A DNA stretch of 12,908 nucleotides from Nitrospirota bacterium (lineage in GTDB: Bacteria > Nitrospirota > Nitrospiria > Nitrospirales > Nitrospiraceae). Both the position numbers and the translations under genes were made by a program. Positions 5,808-12,175 of this stretch are shown one piece after another. The DNA lies in assembly GCA_020028195.1 (NCBI GenBank), contig JAHWYE010000012.1:1-12908 (forward strand). Direction: 5' to 3'. Numbering within the stretch: the stretch's first letter is position 1; the number at the start of each line of letters is the position of its first letter. The notes under the pieces are model-generated. The model had not been told where the DNA came from, did no database searches, and saw only the letters and a program-made list of their open reading frames with translations.

Positions 5808-6176
5808 ATGGTCCAGAGTTACAGTTATCTCGACGTAGCCGACAACTCGGGCGCCAAGCAGGTGATGTGTTTCCATGTCCTTGGCGGGTCGAAGCGACGG
5901 TACGGCTCGCTCGGGGATGTGGTGGTCGTCGCGGTGAAAGAAGCCATCCCGCAGGCCACGGTCAAGAAGGGAGACGTGAGCAGGGCCGTAATTGTCCGGA
6001 CGACCAAAGGGGTCCGTCGAGAAGATGGGTCCTACATCAAGTTCGACCGGAATGCCTGCGTCCTGATCAACGCCCAGGGCGAGCCGATCGGCACACGCAT
6101 CTTTGGTCCGGTGGCGAGAGAGCTGCGCTGGAAGAAATTCATGAAGATCATTTCGTTGGCACCCGAAGTTCTGTAA
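5808..6176 (+). CDS. rplN: 50S ribosomal protein L14
   Basis: L14 is a beta-barrel protein on the subunit interface, near the binding site of the silencing factor RsfS. From ATG 5808 it has 122 residues, like E. coli (123). Highly conserved blocks are DVADNSGAKQVMCFHVLGGS at 9-28, VVRTTKGVRRxDGS-like at 61-75, NACVLIN and GTRIFGPVARELR at 95-107. The end FMKIISLAPEVL is typical. Upstream in-frame codons from 5745 lie in the inverted-repeat spacer and do not match L14; GGTGGGCG precedes ATG 5808. Confidence 0.97.
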   Translation: MVQSYSYLDVADNSGAKQVMCFHVLGGSKRRYGSLGDVVVVAVKEAIPQATVKKGDVSRAVIVRTTKGVRREDGSYIKFDRNACVLINAQGEPIGTRIFGPVARELRWKKFMKIISLAPEVL

Positions 6177-6194
6177 CGGGTGAGGTTCGCGGGC

Positions 6195-6530
6195 ATGGTC
6201 GAACAGGCGGTCTCGAAAACGAAACTCAAGAAGGGCGATACCGTCATGATCATCGCTGGCCGCGAACGTGGGAAGACCGGCAAGGTCCTGTCCCTGAATC
6301 TGACGGAGGGGAAGCTGACCGTCGAGAAGCTGAACATCATCAAGCGCCATACCAAGCCCAGTCAGAGGAACCGGCAGGGCGGGATCCTGGAGCGGGAAGC
6401 GCCCCTGGTGCTATCCAATGTGATGTTGTATTGCGGGAATTGCCAGAAGCCGGTACGCATCGGGATCAAAGCGCTGGAAGACGGGCGACGGGCGCGCATC
6501 TGCAAGAAATGCAAGGAAGTGATCGAATAG
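6195..6530 (+). CDS. rplX: 50S ribosomal protein L24 with zinc-ribbon C-terminus
   Basis: L24 initiates large-subunit assembly on 23S rRNA. From ATG 6195 it has 111 residues. The KOW motif is visible as KKGDTVMIIAGRERGKTGKV at 12-31, then VEKLNIIKRHTKPSQ. The C-terminal part has two CxxC pairs, Cys80/Cys83 and Cys103/Cys106, consistent with a zinc ribbon. An in-frame GTG at 6180 would add five residues (only 3 nt after rplN). I prefer 6195 because GTGAGG at 6180-6185 can then serve as its ribosome binding site. It is preceded by rplN and followed by rplE, the standard order. Confidence 0.95.
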   Translation: MVEQAVSKTKLKKGDTVMIIAGRERGKTGKVLSLNLTEGKLTVEKLNIIKRHTKPSQRNRQGGILEREAPLVLSNVMLYCGNCQKPVRIGIKALEDGRRARICKKCKEVIE

Positions 6531-6548
6531 GTTGAAGGTAGACAGAGG

Positions 6549-6554
6549 AAGGAG
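6549..6554 (+). promoter_or_regulatory. Ribosome binding site fixing the extended rplE start
   Basis: A purine run, GAGGAAGGAG at 6545-6554, stands immediately before ATG 6557. It supports translation of the Lys/Ala-rich N-terminal extension of L5. No start codon lies between residue 40 and the beginning of the conserved L5 domain. Confidence 0.75.
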
Positions 6555-6556
6555 TC

Positions 6557-7228
6557 ATGGCCAAGTCTGAAAAAGGGTCGGCCGGTAAGGTGGTGGAGAA
6601 GAAAGCGGCTCCGAAGAAGGAGGCGGCCCCAGCCGGCAAAGACGAGGGTAAAGAGGCCGGGAAAGCGCCGGATGGCCCCAAACTCCCGCCCCGTCTCAAG
6701 GACACCTATCGTCGTCAGGTCGTGCCGGCTTTGATGAAAGAGTTTTCCTACAAAAACCCCATGCAAGTGCCGAGGCTGGAGCGGATCGTGTTGAATGTAG
6801 GGATGGGGGAGGCGATCCAGAACGTAAAGTTGTTGGAAAGCGCCAGCACCGAGCTCGGTGTGGTGACGGGGCAGCGGCCGGTCATCACCAAAGCCAAGAA
6901 AGCGATTGCCGGATTCAAGCTTCGTCAAGGGATGCCCATCGGGGTCAAGGTCACGCTCAGGAGCGATCGCATGTATGAATTCCTCGACCGACTGGTGAGC
7001 GTGGCGTTACCGAGGATTCGTGATTTCCGGGGGGTCTCTCCCAAGGCATTCGACGGGCGGGGGAACTACACGCTGGGGCTCAAGGAGCAGTTGATTTTCC
7101 CGGAAATCAAGTACGATAGCGTCGCGTCGATCCACGGGATGGACATCACGATTGTCACGACGGCGAAGACGAACGACGAAGGAAAAGCGTTGTTGCGTCA
7201 CCTGGGCATGCCCTTCCGGACTTCATGA
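6557..7228 (+). CDS. rplE: 50S ribosomal protein L5 with basic N-terminal extension
   Basis: L5 binds 5S rRNA in the central protuberance and contacts P-site tRNA. The product has 223 residues, against about 179 in E. coli. The L5 domain begins near residue 44 (PPRLKDTYRRQVVPAL) and includes RLERIVLNVGMGEAIQN at 73-89, GQRPVITKAKKAIAGFKLR at 105-123 and GRGNYTLGLKEQLIFPEI at 167-184. Residues 1-42 are an extra low-complexity segment with 11 Lys and 9 Ala plus Glu, Gly and Pro, probably disordered. The start is well supported by the purine-rich site just upstream, and no later start would give a full domain. Confidence 0.96.
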   Translation: MAKSEKGSAGKVVEKKAAPKKEAAPAGKDEGKEAGKAPDGPKLPPRLKDTYRRQVVPALMKEFSYKNPMQVPRLERIVLNVGMGEAIQNVKLLESASTELGVVTGQRPVITKAKKAIAGFKLRQGMPIGVKVTLRSDRMYEFLDRLVSVALPRIRDFRGVSPKAFDGRGNYTLGLKEQLIFPEIKYDSVASIHGMDITIVTTAKTNDEGKALLRHLGMPFRTS

Positions 7229-7302
7229 ATGACGAAGTATGAGCCGTGAGTAGGAGTGAGGACCGCTACCCCTCCCGATCGTCGTCGAACTGGAGATAGC
7301 AC

Positions 7303-7488
7303 GTGTCACGAAAAGCCTTGCGGCTGAAAGCAGCGAGCAAACAAAAATTCAAGGTCAGGGGCTATAACCGTTGTCCTCTTTGCGGCCGCGTCAGAGGCTT
7401 TCTCCGGCGCTTCAGAATGTGCAGGATATGTTTTCGATTTTTAAGCCTGCGTGGGGAAATCCCCGGTGTGACGAAGGCAAGCTGGTAG
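7303..7488 (+). CDS. rpsN: 30S ribosomal protein S14, zinc-binding type
   Basis: S14 is a head protein of the small subunit. The 61-residue product is the short zinc-type form (S14Z, also called rpsZ/rpsN1), with Cys24/Cys27 and Cys40/Cys43 forming the metal site. It also has YNRCPLCGRVRGFLRRFRMC at 21-40, then RICFRFLSLRGEIPGVTKASW. The long zinc-free form has about 100 residues, so this is a complete short form and not a fragment. The start is GTG 7303, with GGAGAT upstream. The 74-nt spacer before it contains GTGAGT-like words but no clear structure. Confidence 0.96.
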   Translation: MSRKALRLKAASKQKFKVRGYNRCPLCGRVRGFLRRFRMCRICFRFLSLRGEIPGVTKASW

Positions 7489-7507
7489 CACTTACGCTGA
7501 CAGTGGA

Positions 7508-7559
7508 GAGTTTTGAGTTCTCAGTGTCGAGTTCAAGGCACACTCAAGACTCATGACTC
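7508..7559. repeat. GAGT-word imperfect inverted repeat (rpsN-rpsH gap)
   Basis: Left arm 7508-7526 and right arm 7541-7559 pair at 14 of 19 positions. Both consist of repeated words (GAGTTTTGAGTT and, inverted, GACTCATGACTC). It resembles the 5743-5783 element in word content but is not a close copy. It sits in the 95-nt spacer between rpsN and rpsH. Confidence 0.55.
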
Positions 7560-7583
7560 AAACCTACTAACTGGGTTCAAGCC

Positions 7584-7979
7584 ATGATGACCGACCCGAT
7601 TGCCGATCTGCTGATTCGGATTCAAAACGGAGCCAAGCGTGGGCACGAGACGGTGACAGCGCCAGCCTCTAAGCTGAAAGCTGAAGTGCTCCGGGTTCTG
7701 AAGGCTGAGGGGTTTATCCGCGGCTACGAGCAGATCGATGTCGATGGACTGCCGATATTGCGGATTCAGTTGCGCTACGTGGCAGAGCGACAACCCATGA
7801 TCACCGCCTTGCGTCGGGTCAGTAAGCCGGGCAAACGCGTCTATGTTGGCAGGCGGAATGTGGTGCGGGTGCGGAGCGGCATGGGGCTTTCGATCCTCTC
7901 GACTTCCAAGGGCGTCATGACCGATCAAGCGTCACGGCGCGCGGGCTTGGGCGGCGAAGTCCTCTGTTATGTCTGGTAG
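7584..7979 (+). CDS. rpsH: 30S ribosomal protein S8
   Basis: S8 binds helix 21 of 16S rRNA; in E. coli it also represses the spc operon by binding mRNA near rplE. The 131-residue product (E. coli 130) shows TDPIADLLIRIQNGAKRGHE at 3-22 and the signature GLSILSTSKGVMTDQAS at 101-117. ATG 7584 is followed by a second ATG at 7587; either is possible. No clear Shine-Dalgarno is visible before it (the sequence is CTGGGTTCAAGCC), which is unusual in this cluster. I did not recognise an S8-binding mRNA hairpin near rplE. Confidence 0.96.
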   Translation: MMTDPIADLLIRIQNGAKRGHETVTAPASKLKAEVLRVLKAEGFIRGYEQIDVDGLPILRIQLRYVAERQPMITALRRVSKPGKRVYVGRRNVVRVRSGMGLSILSTSKGVMTDQASRRAGLGGEVLCYVW

Positions 7980-7990
7980 GTGGGCGCAGA

Positions 7991-8027
7991 GGGCTGGGAT
8001 GCCCCTGTGTTCGCGCACCGCGCGCAC
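7991..8027. repeat. Possible shortened relative of the palindromic element (rpsH-rplF gap)
   Basis: GGGATGCCCC followed by TGTGTTCGCGCACCGCGCGCAC (7996-8027) resembles the left half of copies 1-3 (GGGTTGCCCTC, then TGTGCTCGC and GCGCGCAC in copy 2). The right half is missing. Instead, GTG-TT-CGCGC (8007-8016) can fold on GCGCG-CAC (8020-8027) with an ACC loop. It could be a decayed copy or an unrelated GC-rich hairpin. Confidence 0.45.
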
Positions 8028-8050
8028 TCAATAATATAGGAAAGCGAGTC

Positions 8051-8587
8051 ATGTCACGGATCGGACGAAAACCGATTCCGATTCCATCGGGGGTGGAGGT
8101 CAACGTCTCCGGTGATCTGGTCTCGGTCAAGGGACCGCTGGGACGTCTGGAGTGGACACTTGTCCCTGCCATACGGGTAGCGGTGGTGGATGGTTGCGTG
8201 CAGGCGAGTCGCTCGGGCGACGAGGCCGATGTCAGGGCTCTCCACGGGCTTGTCCGCGCCGAGATCAACAATATGATCCAGGGTGTCACGAAGGGCTATG
8301 AGCGTTCGCTTGAAATCACGGGCGTCGGGTACAAGGCGCAGGTCCAGGGCCAAACGGTCAATGTGAGCGTGGGGTACACGCAGCCGGTGGAAGTCCTTCT
8401 TCCGTCCGGCATCCAGGCGAAGGTCGATAAGCAGACGATCATCACGATTCGCGGGACTGACAAACGAAAGGTCGGTCAGGTCGCCGCGGATTTCCGCCGG
8501 ATCAAGCCGCCTGACGTCTATAAGCAGAAGGGCATCAGGTATGCGGGAGAGGTGCTCCGTAAGAAAGAGGGTAAGACCGGAAAATAA
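8051..8587 (+). CDS. rplF: 50S ribosomal protein L6
   Basis: L6 lies near the factor-binding site (sarcin-ricin loop and L7/L12 stalk base). The 178-residue product (E. coli 177) starts MSRIGRKPIPIPSGVEV and shows the two-fold repeated fold. It has EITGVGYKAQVQG at 88-100 and the C-terminal signature KPPDVYKQKGIRYAGEVLRK at 152-171. AGGAAAGCGAG precedes ATG 8051. The gap to rplR is 9 nt. Confidence 0.97.
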   Translation: MSRIGRKPIPIPSGVEVNVSGDLVSVKGPLGRLEWTLVPAIRVAVVDGCVQASRSGDEADVRALHGLVRAEINNMIQGVTKGYERSLEITGVGYKAQVQGQTVNVSVGYTQPVEVLLPSGIQAKVDKQTIITIRGTDKRKVGQVAADFRRIKPPDVYKQKGIRYAGEVLRKKEGKTGK

Positions 8588-8596
8588 GGTGACGGC

Positions 8597-8962
8597 ATGA
8601 CCACTGTGGAGAAAAAGGGGGCGCTCAAGCGGAGGCAGCAGCGCGTCCGCCAGCGCGTCTTTGGGACGCAAGCCCGCCCGCGTCTGAATGTGTTTCGAAG
8701 CAAGAGTCACATCTACGCTCAGTTGATTGATGACACTAAGGGACGCACGCTGGCCGCGGCCTCGACCCTGGATGAGGCCTTACGGAAGTCCCTTGGGTCA
8801 AGCGGCACCATCGAGGCCGCGAAGGCGGTTGGTAAGCTCTTAGCGGAGCGTGCCAAGGCGGTAAAGGTCGGAGCCGTGGTCTTCGATCGAGGCGGACGGT
8901 TGTACCATGGCCGCGTCAAGGCGCTGGCCGAAGCCTCGCGCGAGGGAGGGCTGAAGTTCTGA
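8597..8962 (+). CDS. rplR: 50S ribosomal protein L18
   Basis: L18 binds 5S rRNA together with L5. The 121-residue product (E. coli 117) has the basic N-terminus KRRQQRVRQRVFGTQARPRL at 11-30, NVFRSKSHIYAQLIDD at 31-46 and the ending VVFDRGGRLYHGRVKALAEA at 94-113 followed by SREGGLKF, the canonical C-terminus. AAGGTGA lies before ATG 8597. It follows rplF closely and is separated from rpsE by a 104-nt spacer. Confidence 0.97.
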   Translation: MTTVEKKGALKRRQQRVRQRVFGTQARPRLNVFRSKSHIYAQLIDDTKGRTLAAASTLDEALRKSLGSSGTIEAAKAVGKLLAERAKAVKVGAVVFDRGGRLYHGRVKALAEASREGGLKF

Positions 8963-8978
8963 ACATCGTGCAACGAAT

Positions 8979-9045
8979 AGCTGATCGCTAGAAGCGATGA
9001 CTTCAGAGACCTAAGCTGCCAGCTGTTCGCGGTGGGCTGCCAGCT
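8979..9045. repeat. Small hairpin and 10-bp direct repeat (rplR-rpsE gap)
   Basis: ATCGCT (8984-8989) and AGCGAT (8993-8998) form a perfect 6-bp stem with a 3-nt loop. Downstream, GCTGCCAGCT occurs twice, at 9015-9024 and 9036-9045. The region is built of short AGCTG / GATCGCT words and contains no gene. It ends 10 nt before the rpsE ribosome binding site. Confidence 0.6.
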
Positions 9046-9054
9046 CGTGAAAGA

Positions 9055-9060
9055 GAGGAG
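9055..9060 (+). promoter_or_regulatory. Ribosome binding site deciding the TTG start of rpsE
   Basis: GAGGAG stands 6 nt before TTG 9067. It gives strong support to the unusual TTG start, since no ATG lies near the beginning of the S5 domain. Confidence 0.85.
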
Positions 9061-9066
9061 TAGGAC

Positions 9067-9552
9067 TTGCGAGTTAATCCTGACGAACTCAGTCTCAAAG
9101 ACAAGGTGGTCTTCATCAACCGGGTCGCCAAGGTGGTCAAGGGCGGCAAGCGGTTTAATTTCTGCGCGCTGGTCGTAGTGGGTGATGGCCAGGGCTGGGT
9201 GGGGATCGGCAAAGGGAAAGCCGTCGAGGTGCCGGTCGCGATTTCAAAAGCCGTCGAACATGCCAAGAAGCATCTGGTACGGATTCCGCTTCGGGGGGGG
9301 ACGATTCCTCATGAGGTTCACGGACTCTTCGGCGGAGAACACGTGTTGCTCAAGCCTGCGTCGGAGGGGACCGGCATCATTGCCGGCGGGGCCGTGCGTG
9401 CGGTGGTAGAGCTGGCCGGCGCGCACAACATCATTGCAAAGACGCTGGGACGGGGGAACCCCTTCAACACCGTGCGGGCGACTCTGGACGGGTTATGTCA
9501 GCTCAGGGACCCGGACGAAGTGGCGCGCATTCGCCGGGAGCAGGCTGGGTAG
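9067..9552 (+). CDS. rpsE: 30S ribosomal protein S5
   Basis: S5 helps form the mRNA entry site and affects accuracy; its N-terminal loop is the site of spectinomycin resistance in other bacteria. The 161-residue product (E. coli 167) has KVVFINRVAKVVKGGKRFNF at 13-32, including the VKGGKRF loop. It also has GDGQGWVGIGKGKAVEVPVA at 39-58, ASEGTGIIAGGAVRAVVELA at 98-117 and TLGRGNPFNTVRAT at 126-139. The start is TTG 9067, supported by GAGGAG just upstream. Its TAG stop runs into the rpmD ribosome binding site. Confidence 0.96.
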   Translation: MRVNPDELSLKDKVVFINRVAKVVKGGKRFNFCALVVVGDGQGWVGIGKGKAVEVPVAISKAVEHAKKHLVRIPLRGGTIPHEVHGLFGGEHVLLKPASEGTGIIAGGAVRAVVELAGAHNIIAKTLGRGNPFNTVRATLDGLCQLRDPDEVARIRREQAG

Positions 9553-9556
9553 GGAT

Positions 9557-9757
9557 ATGGCAAAGACTGCTCCGCCAGGGGGGATGCTTGCGATCACGCT
9601 CGTACGCAGTGCGATTGGGACTCCTTATCGACACCGGCTCGTGCTCCGTGGTCTTGGGCTTCGGAAACTTCACCAGACGGTCACCCATCGCGATAGCCTG
9701 CAAGTGAGAGGGATGATTCATAAGGTCGGCTATCTACTGAAAGTGGACGCACGATGA
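9557..9757 (+). CDS. rpmD: 50S ribosomal protein L30
   Basis: L30 is a small large-subunit protein absent from some bacteria. The 66-residue product (E. coli 59) begins with about 10 extra residues (MAKTAPPGGM) before the family core LAITLVRSAIGTPYRHRLVL. It continues with RGLGLRKLHQTVTHRDSLQV and RGMIHKVGYLLKV. ATG 9557 lies 4 nt after the rpsE stop; TAGGGAT, overlapping that stop, is the probable ribosome binding site. A second ATG at codon 10 would give the shorter core form. It overlaps rplO by 4 nt (ATGA). Confidence 0.95.
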   Translation: MAKTAPPGGMLAITLVRSAIGTPYRHRLVLRGLGLRKLHQTVTHRDSLQVRGMIHKVGYLLKVDAR

Positions 9758-10203
9758 AGTTACACGAACTGGCCCCGGCTCGTGGGGCCAAGCGGAAGCG
9801 GAAACGGATCGGCAGAGGTCCTGGCTCTGGACACGGGAAAACGGCGACCAAAGGACACAAAGGATTGCTGGCCAGGTCCGGAGGAGGGAAGCGACCCGGG
9901 TTCGAGGGAGGACAGATGCCCCTCGTCCGTCGCTTGCCCAAGTATGGATTCCACAATCCGTTCCGGTTGGAGTACGCCATTGTGAACCTCAAGACGCTGA
10001 ATGCGCTCGGTGCCGTGGAGCACGTCACGCCCCAGGTCTTGATCGATGCAGGGCTCGTCAAGCGGAAGACTCGGTTGGTGAAGATCCTTGGTCTCGGAGA
10101 GGTTGGAAGGCCACTTGTTGTGCAAGCCCACAAGTTCAGCAAATCGGCGATGGACAAGATCCAGGCTGCCGGGGGAAGGGCTGAGGTCATCCACAGTGTT
10201 TGA
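9754..10203 (+). CDS. rplO: 50S ribosomal protein L15
   Basis: L15 is a late-assembly large-subunit protein with a long Gly/Arg-rich N-terminal extension buried in rRNA. The 149-residue product (E. coli 144) starts MKLHELAPARGAKRKRKRIG and has GRGPGSGHGKTATKGHKG at 20-37 and GFEGGQMPLVRRLPKYGF at 49-66. The C-terminal domain follows (LVVQAHKFSKSAMDKIQAAG). It overlaps both neighbours: its ATG overlaps the rpmD stop, and its own TGA lies within the start of secY. No strong ribosome binding site is seen, in line with coupling to rpmD. Confidence 0.97.
   Translation: MKLHELAPARGAKRKRKRIGRGPGSGHGKTATKGHKGLLARSGGGKRPGFEGGQMPLVRRLPKYGFHNPFRLEYAIVNLKTLNALGAVEHVTPQVLIDAGLVKRKTRLVKILGLGEVGRPLVVQAHKFSKSAMDKIQAAGGRAEVIHSV
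10183..10187 (+). promoter_or_regulatory. Ribosome binding site for secY
   Basis: GAGGT lies inside the rplO coding end, 8 nt before GTG 10196. It supports a secY start that overlaps the rplO stop by 8 nt, rather than a longer in-frame extension inside rplO. Confidence 0.7.
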
Positions 10204-11509
10204 ACGACTCCTGGCCAGTTTTCAGAATATCCTGAAAATACCAGAGTTGCGCACCCGTATCCTGTTCACGCTGACGATGCTGGCGGTCTATCGGGTGGGA
10301 GCCCATATTCCGACCCCCGGGATTAATAACGAAGAGCTCTCGAAGTTCTTGCTGGAAAAGGGCGGGTCGCTGCTCGGATTTCTGGACATCTTCTCCGGCG
10401 GAGCCCTGTCACGACTGACGATTTTTGCGCTCGGCATCATGCCGTATATCAGCGCGTCGATTATTTTGCAATTGCTCACCGTCGTGATTCCTCATCTGGC
10501 CAAGCTGGCCAAGGAAGGTGAACGCGGGCGGAAGAAGATCATCCAGTACACCCGCTATGGGACGATCGGTATCGCGCTGATCCAAGGGTTCGGCATCGCG
10601 GTTGGCCTGGAGGGAATGAATCAGGGCGCGTTCGTCATGAGCCCAGGCTGGCCGTTCCGCCTCATGACCGTCATCACCCTGACCGCTGGCACGGCGTTCC
10701 TCATGTGGCTGGGGGAGCAGATCACCGAGCGCGGGATCGGCAACGGTATTTCCTTGATCATCTTTGCGGGCATTGTGGCCCGATTGCCGAGCGCGGTCGC
10801 GCAGACCTTCGATCTGTATCAGGTGGGGCAATTGAGCTTTCTGCTCTTGGTCGCGCTCGTGTTCATTATGCTGGGGGTTGTGGCGGCGATTGTCTTTCTT
10901 GAAAGCGGTCGGCGGAAGATCCCGGTCCAGTACGCCAAGCGAGTGATCGGACGACGGGTCTATGGAGGGCAGAGCACCCATATTCCGCTGAAGATCAACA
11001 CAGCCGGCGTCATCCCTCCGATCTTTGCCTCGTCGATCATCGCGTTTCCGGCTACGATCGCCGGCTTCATTCAGGTTCCCTGGGTGCAGTCCTTGGGCAC
11101 CCAACTCTCGCCGGGCTCGATGCTCTATACGATCATGTATGTCGGGTTGATCATTTTTTTCTGCTTTTTTTATACAGCCGTGGTGCTGAATCCGATAGAC
11201 ATGGCTGATAACATGAAGAAATACGGCGGGTTCATCCCAGGCATCCGCCCAGGACAACGGACCTCGGATTATATCTATAAGCTGTTGACGCGTATTACCT
11301 TCGGGGGGTCGATTTATCTGGCCGCGGTGTGTGTGGTCCCGGAATTCCTGATCTATAAGCTGAACGTCCCCTTCTACTTCGGAGGGACGTCGCTGTTGAT
11401 CGTGATCGGGGTCGGCTTGGACACGGCCCAGCAGATCGAATCGCATATGTTGATGAGAAACTACGAAGGGTTCCTCGCGAAGGGTCGACTCAAGGGGCGG
11501 AGCGGTTGA
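10196..11509 (+). CDS. secY: Protein translocase channel subunit SecY
   Basis: SecY forms the protein-conducting channel of the inner membrane with SecE and SecG and works with SecA and ribosomes. From GTG 10196 the product has 437 residues (E. coli 443) and about ten hydrophobic segments. The N-terminal helix carries LRTRILFTLTMLAVYRVGAH at 18-37. The plug and TM2 region reads FSGGALSRLTIFALGIMPYI at 66-85. The cytoplasmic loop C4 is at about 236-268 (SGRRKIPVQYAKRV), and C5 has YGGFIPGIRPGQRT at 343-356 with the conserved Arg351 near the SecA contact. It overlaps the end of rplO by 8 nt. Frame and start are supported by family homology beginning MFERLLASFQN. Confidence 0.96.
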   Translation: MFERLLASFQNILKIPELRTRILFTLTMLAVYRVGAHIPTPGINNEELSKFLLEKGGSLLGFLDIFSGGALSRLTIFALGIMPYISASIILQLLTVVIPHLAKLAKEGERGRKKIIQYTRYGTIGIALIQGFGIAVGLEGMNQGAFVMSPGWPFRLMTVITLTAGTAFLMWLGEQITERGIGNGISLIIFAGIVARLPSAVAQTFDLYQVGQLSFLLLVALVFIMLGVVAAIVFLESGRRKIPVQYAKRVIGRRVYGGQSTHIPLKINTAGVIPPIFASSIIAFPATIAGFIQVPWVQSLGTQLSPGSMLYTIMYVGLIIFFCFFYTAVVLNPIDMADNMKKYGGFIPGIRPGQRTSDYIYKLLTRITFGGSIYLAAVCVVPEFLIYKLNVPFYFGGTSLLIVIGVGLDTAQQIESHMLMRNYEGFLAKGRLKGRSG

Positions 11510-11518
11510 GGCGCCTCC

Positions 11519-12175
11519 ATGCGACTGGTCTTTCTGGGCGCGCCGGGGGCCGGAAAAGGGACACAGGCGGAGTTGGTGGCTTCGAAGTTCCACCGGCCCA
11601 GGATCTCCACAGGGGACATCCTGCGAGAGGCGGTCCGGAACAAAACCGCCTTGGGGCTTGAAGCGAAGGCCTGTATGGATCAGGGGAAACTGGTGCCGGA
11701 TGCGGTGGTCGTGGGCATTGTGAAAGAGAAGCTAGCCGAGCCGGTCTGCGCGGCGGGCTTTCTCCTTGACGGATTCCCCAGGACCGTGCCGCAGGCCGAA
11801 GCCCTGTCGAACATCCTGGATTCGAGACGGCAACGACTTGATCGAGTGATCAATGTGCTCGTCTCGCGCGAGGACATCGTGCGGCGATTGAGTGGGCGGC
11901 GGAGTTGTGCGAAATGCCAGGCGGTGTTTCATGTGGATTTCGCCCGTCCGCAGCGCGACGGCGTCTGTGACCGGTGCGGGGGCGAGCTCATTCAGCGAAG
12001 CGACGACCGGAGAGAGATCGTGGAGAATCGGCTTGCGGTGTACGAAGTTCAAACCGCACCGCTCATCGACTATTATCGGCGAAAAGGCCTTCTGTCCGAG
12101 CTTGACGGGTCAGGCTCAGTCGAAGCGGTGCATCAGCGGATGGTTGGGCTATTGACGGCGCAGGGACTGTCGTGA
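11519..12175 (+). CDS. adk: Adenylate kinase with zinc-binding LID
   Basis: The enzyme interconverts ATP + AMP and 2 ADP in the cytoplasm. The 218-residue product (E. coli 214) has the P-loop GAPGAGKGT at residues 7-15, the AMP-site STGDILREAV at 30-39 and GFLLDGFPRT at 80-89. The long-form LID is at about 122-163. The LID holds Cys130/Cys133 and Cys150/Cys153, the four-cysteine zinc site seen in Gram-positive and many other adenylate kinases; the E. coli enzyme lacks it. ATG 11519 lies 9 nt after the secY stop, with GAGG at about 11508-11511. The stop overlaps the map start (GTGA). The gene often sits between secY and map. Confidence 0.97.
   Translation: MRLVFLGAPGAGKGTQAELVASKFHRPRISTGDILREAVRNKTALGLEAKACMDQGKLVPDAVVVGIVKEKLAEPVCAAGFLLDGFPRTVPQAEALSNILDSRRQRLDRVINVLVSREDIVRRLSGRRSCAKCQAVFHVDFARPQRDGVCDRCGGELIQRSDDRREIVENRLAVYEVQTAPLIDYYRRKGLLSELDGSGSVEAVHQRMVGLLTAQGLS

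Noticed and set aside
5738..6535. + strand open frame of about 265 codons overlapping rplN and rplX
   Set aside because: It is in a different frame from both L14 and L24, which are unmistakable. Its Arg/Gly-rich translation is a frame shadow.
9557..9586. rpmD as a fragment because it starts with unrelated residues
   Set aside because: The L30 core is complete. The short tail is a normal variation, and a start at codon 10 is also available.
11154..11172. T-rich run that could be a terminator tail or a slippery site
   Set aside because: It lies in a secY membrane segment (Ile-Phe-Phe-Cys-Phe-Phe codons) with no GC hairpin before it, and the frame continues normally.
10409..11593. Long open frame on the minus strand opposite secY and adk (about 394 codons)
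   Set aside because: It is antisense to two well-recognised genes. The translation is charged, low-complexity and unlike any family I know, as expected from the shadow of GC-rich codons.
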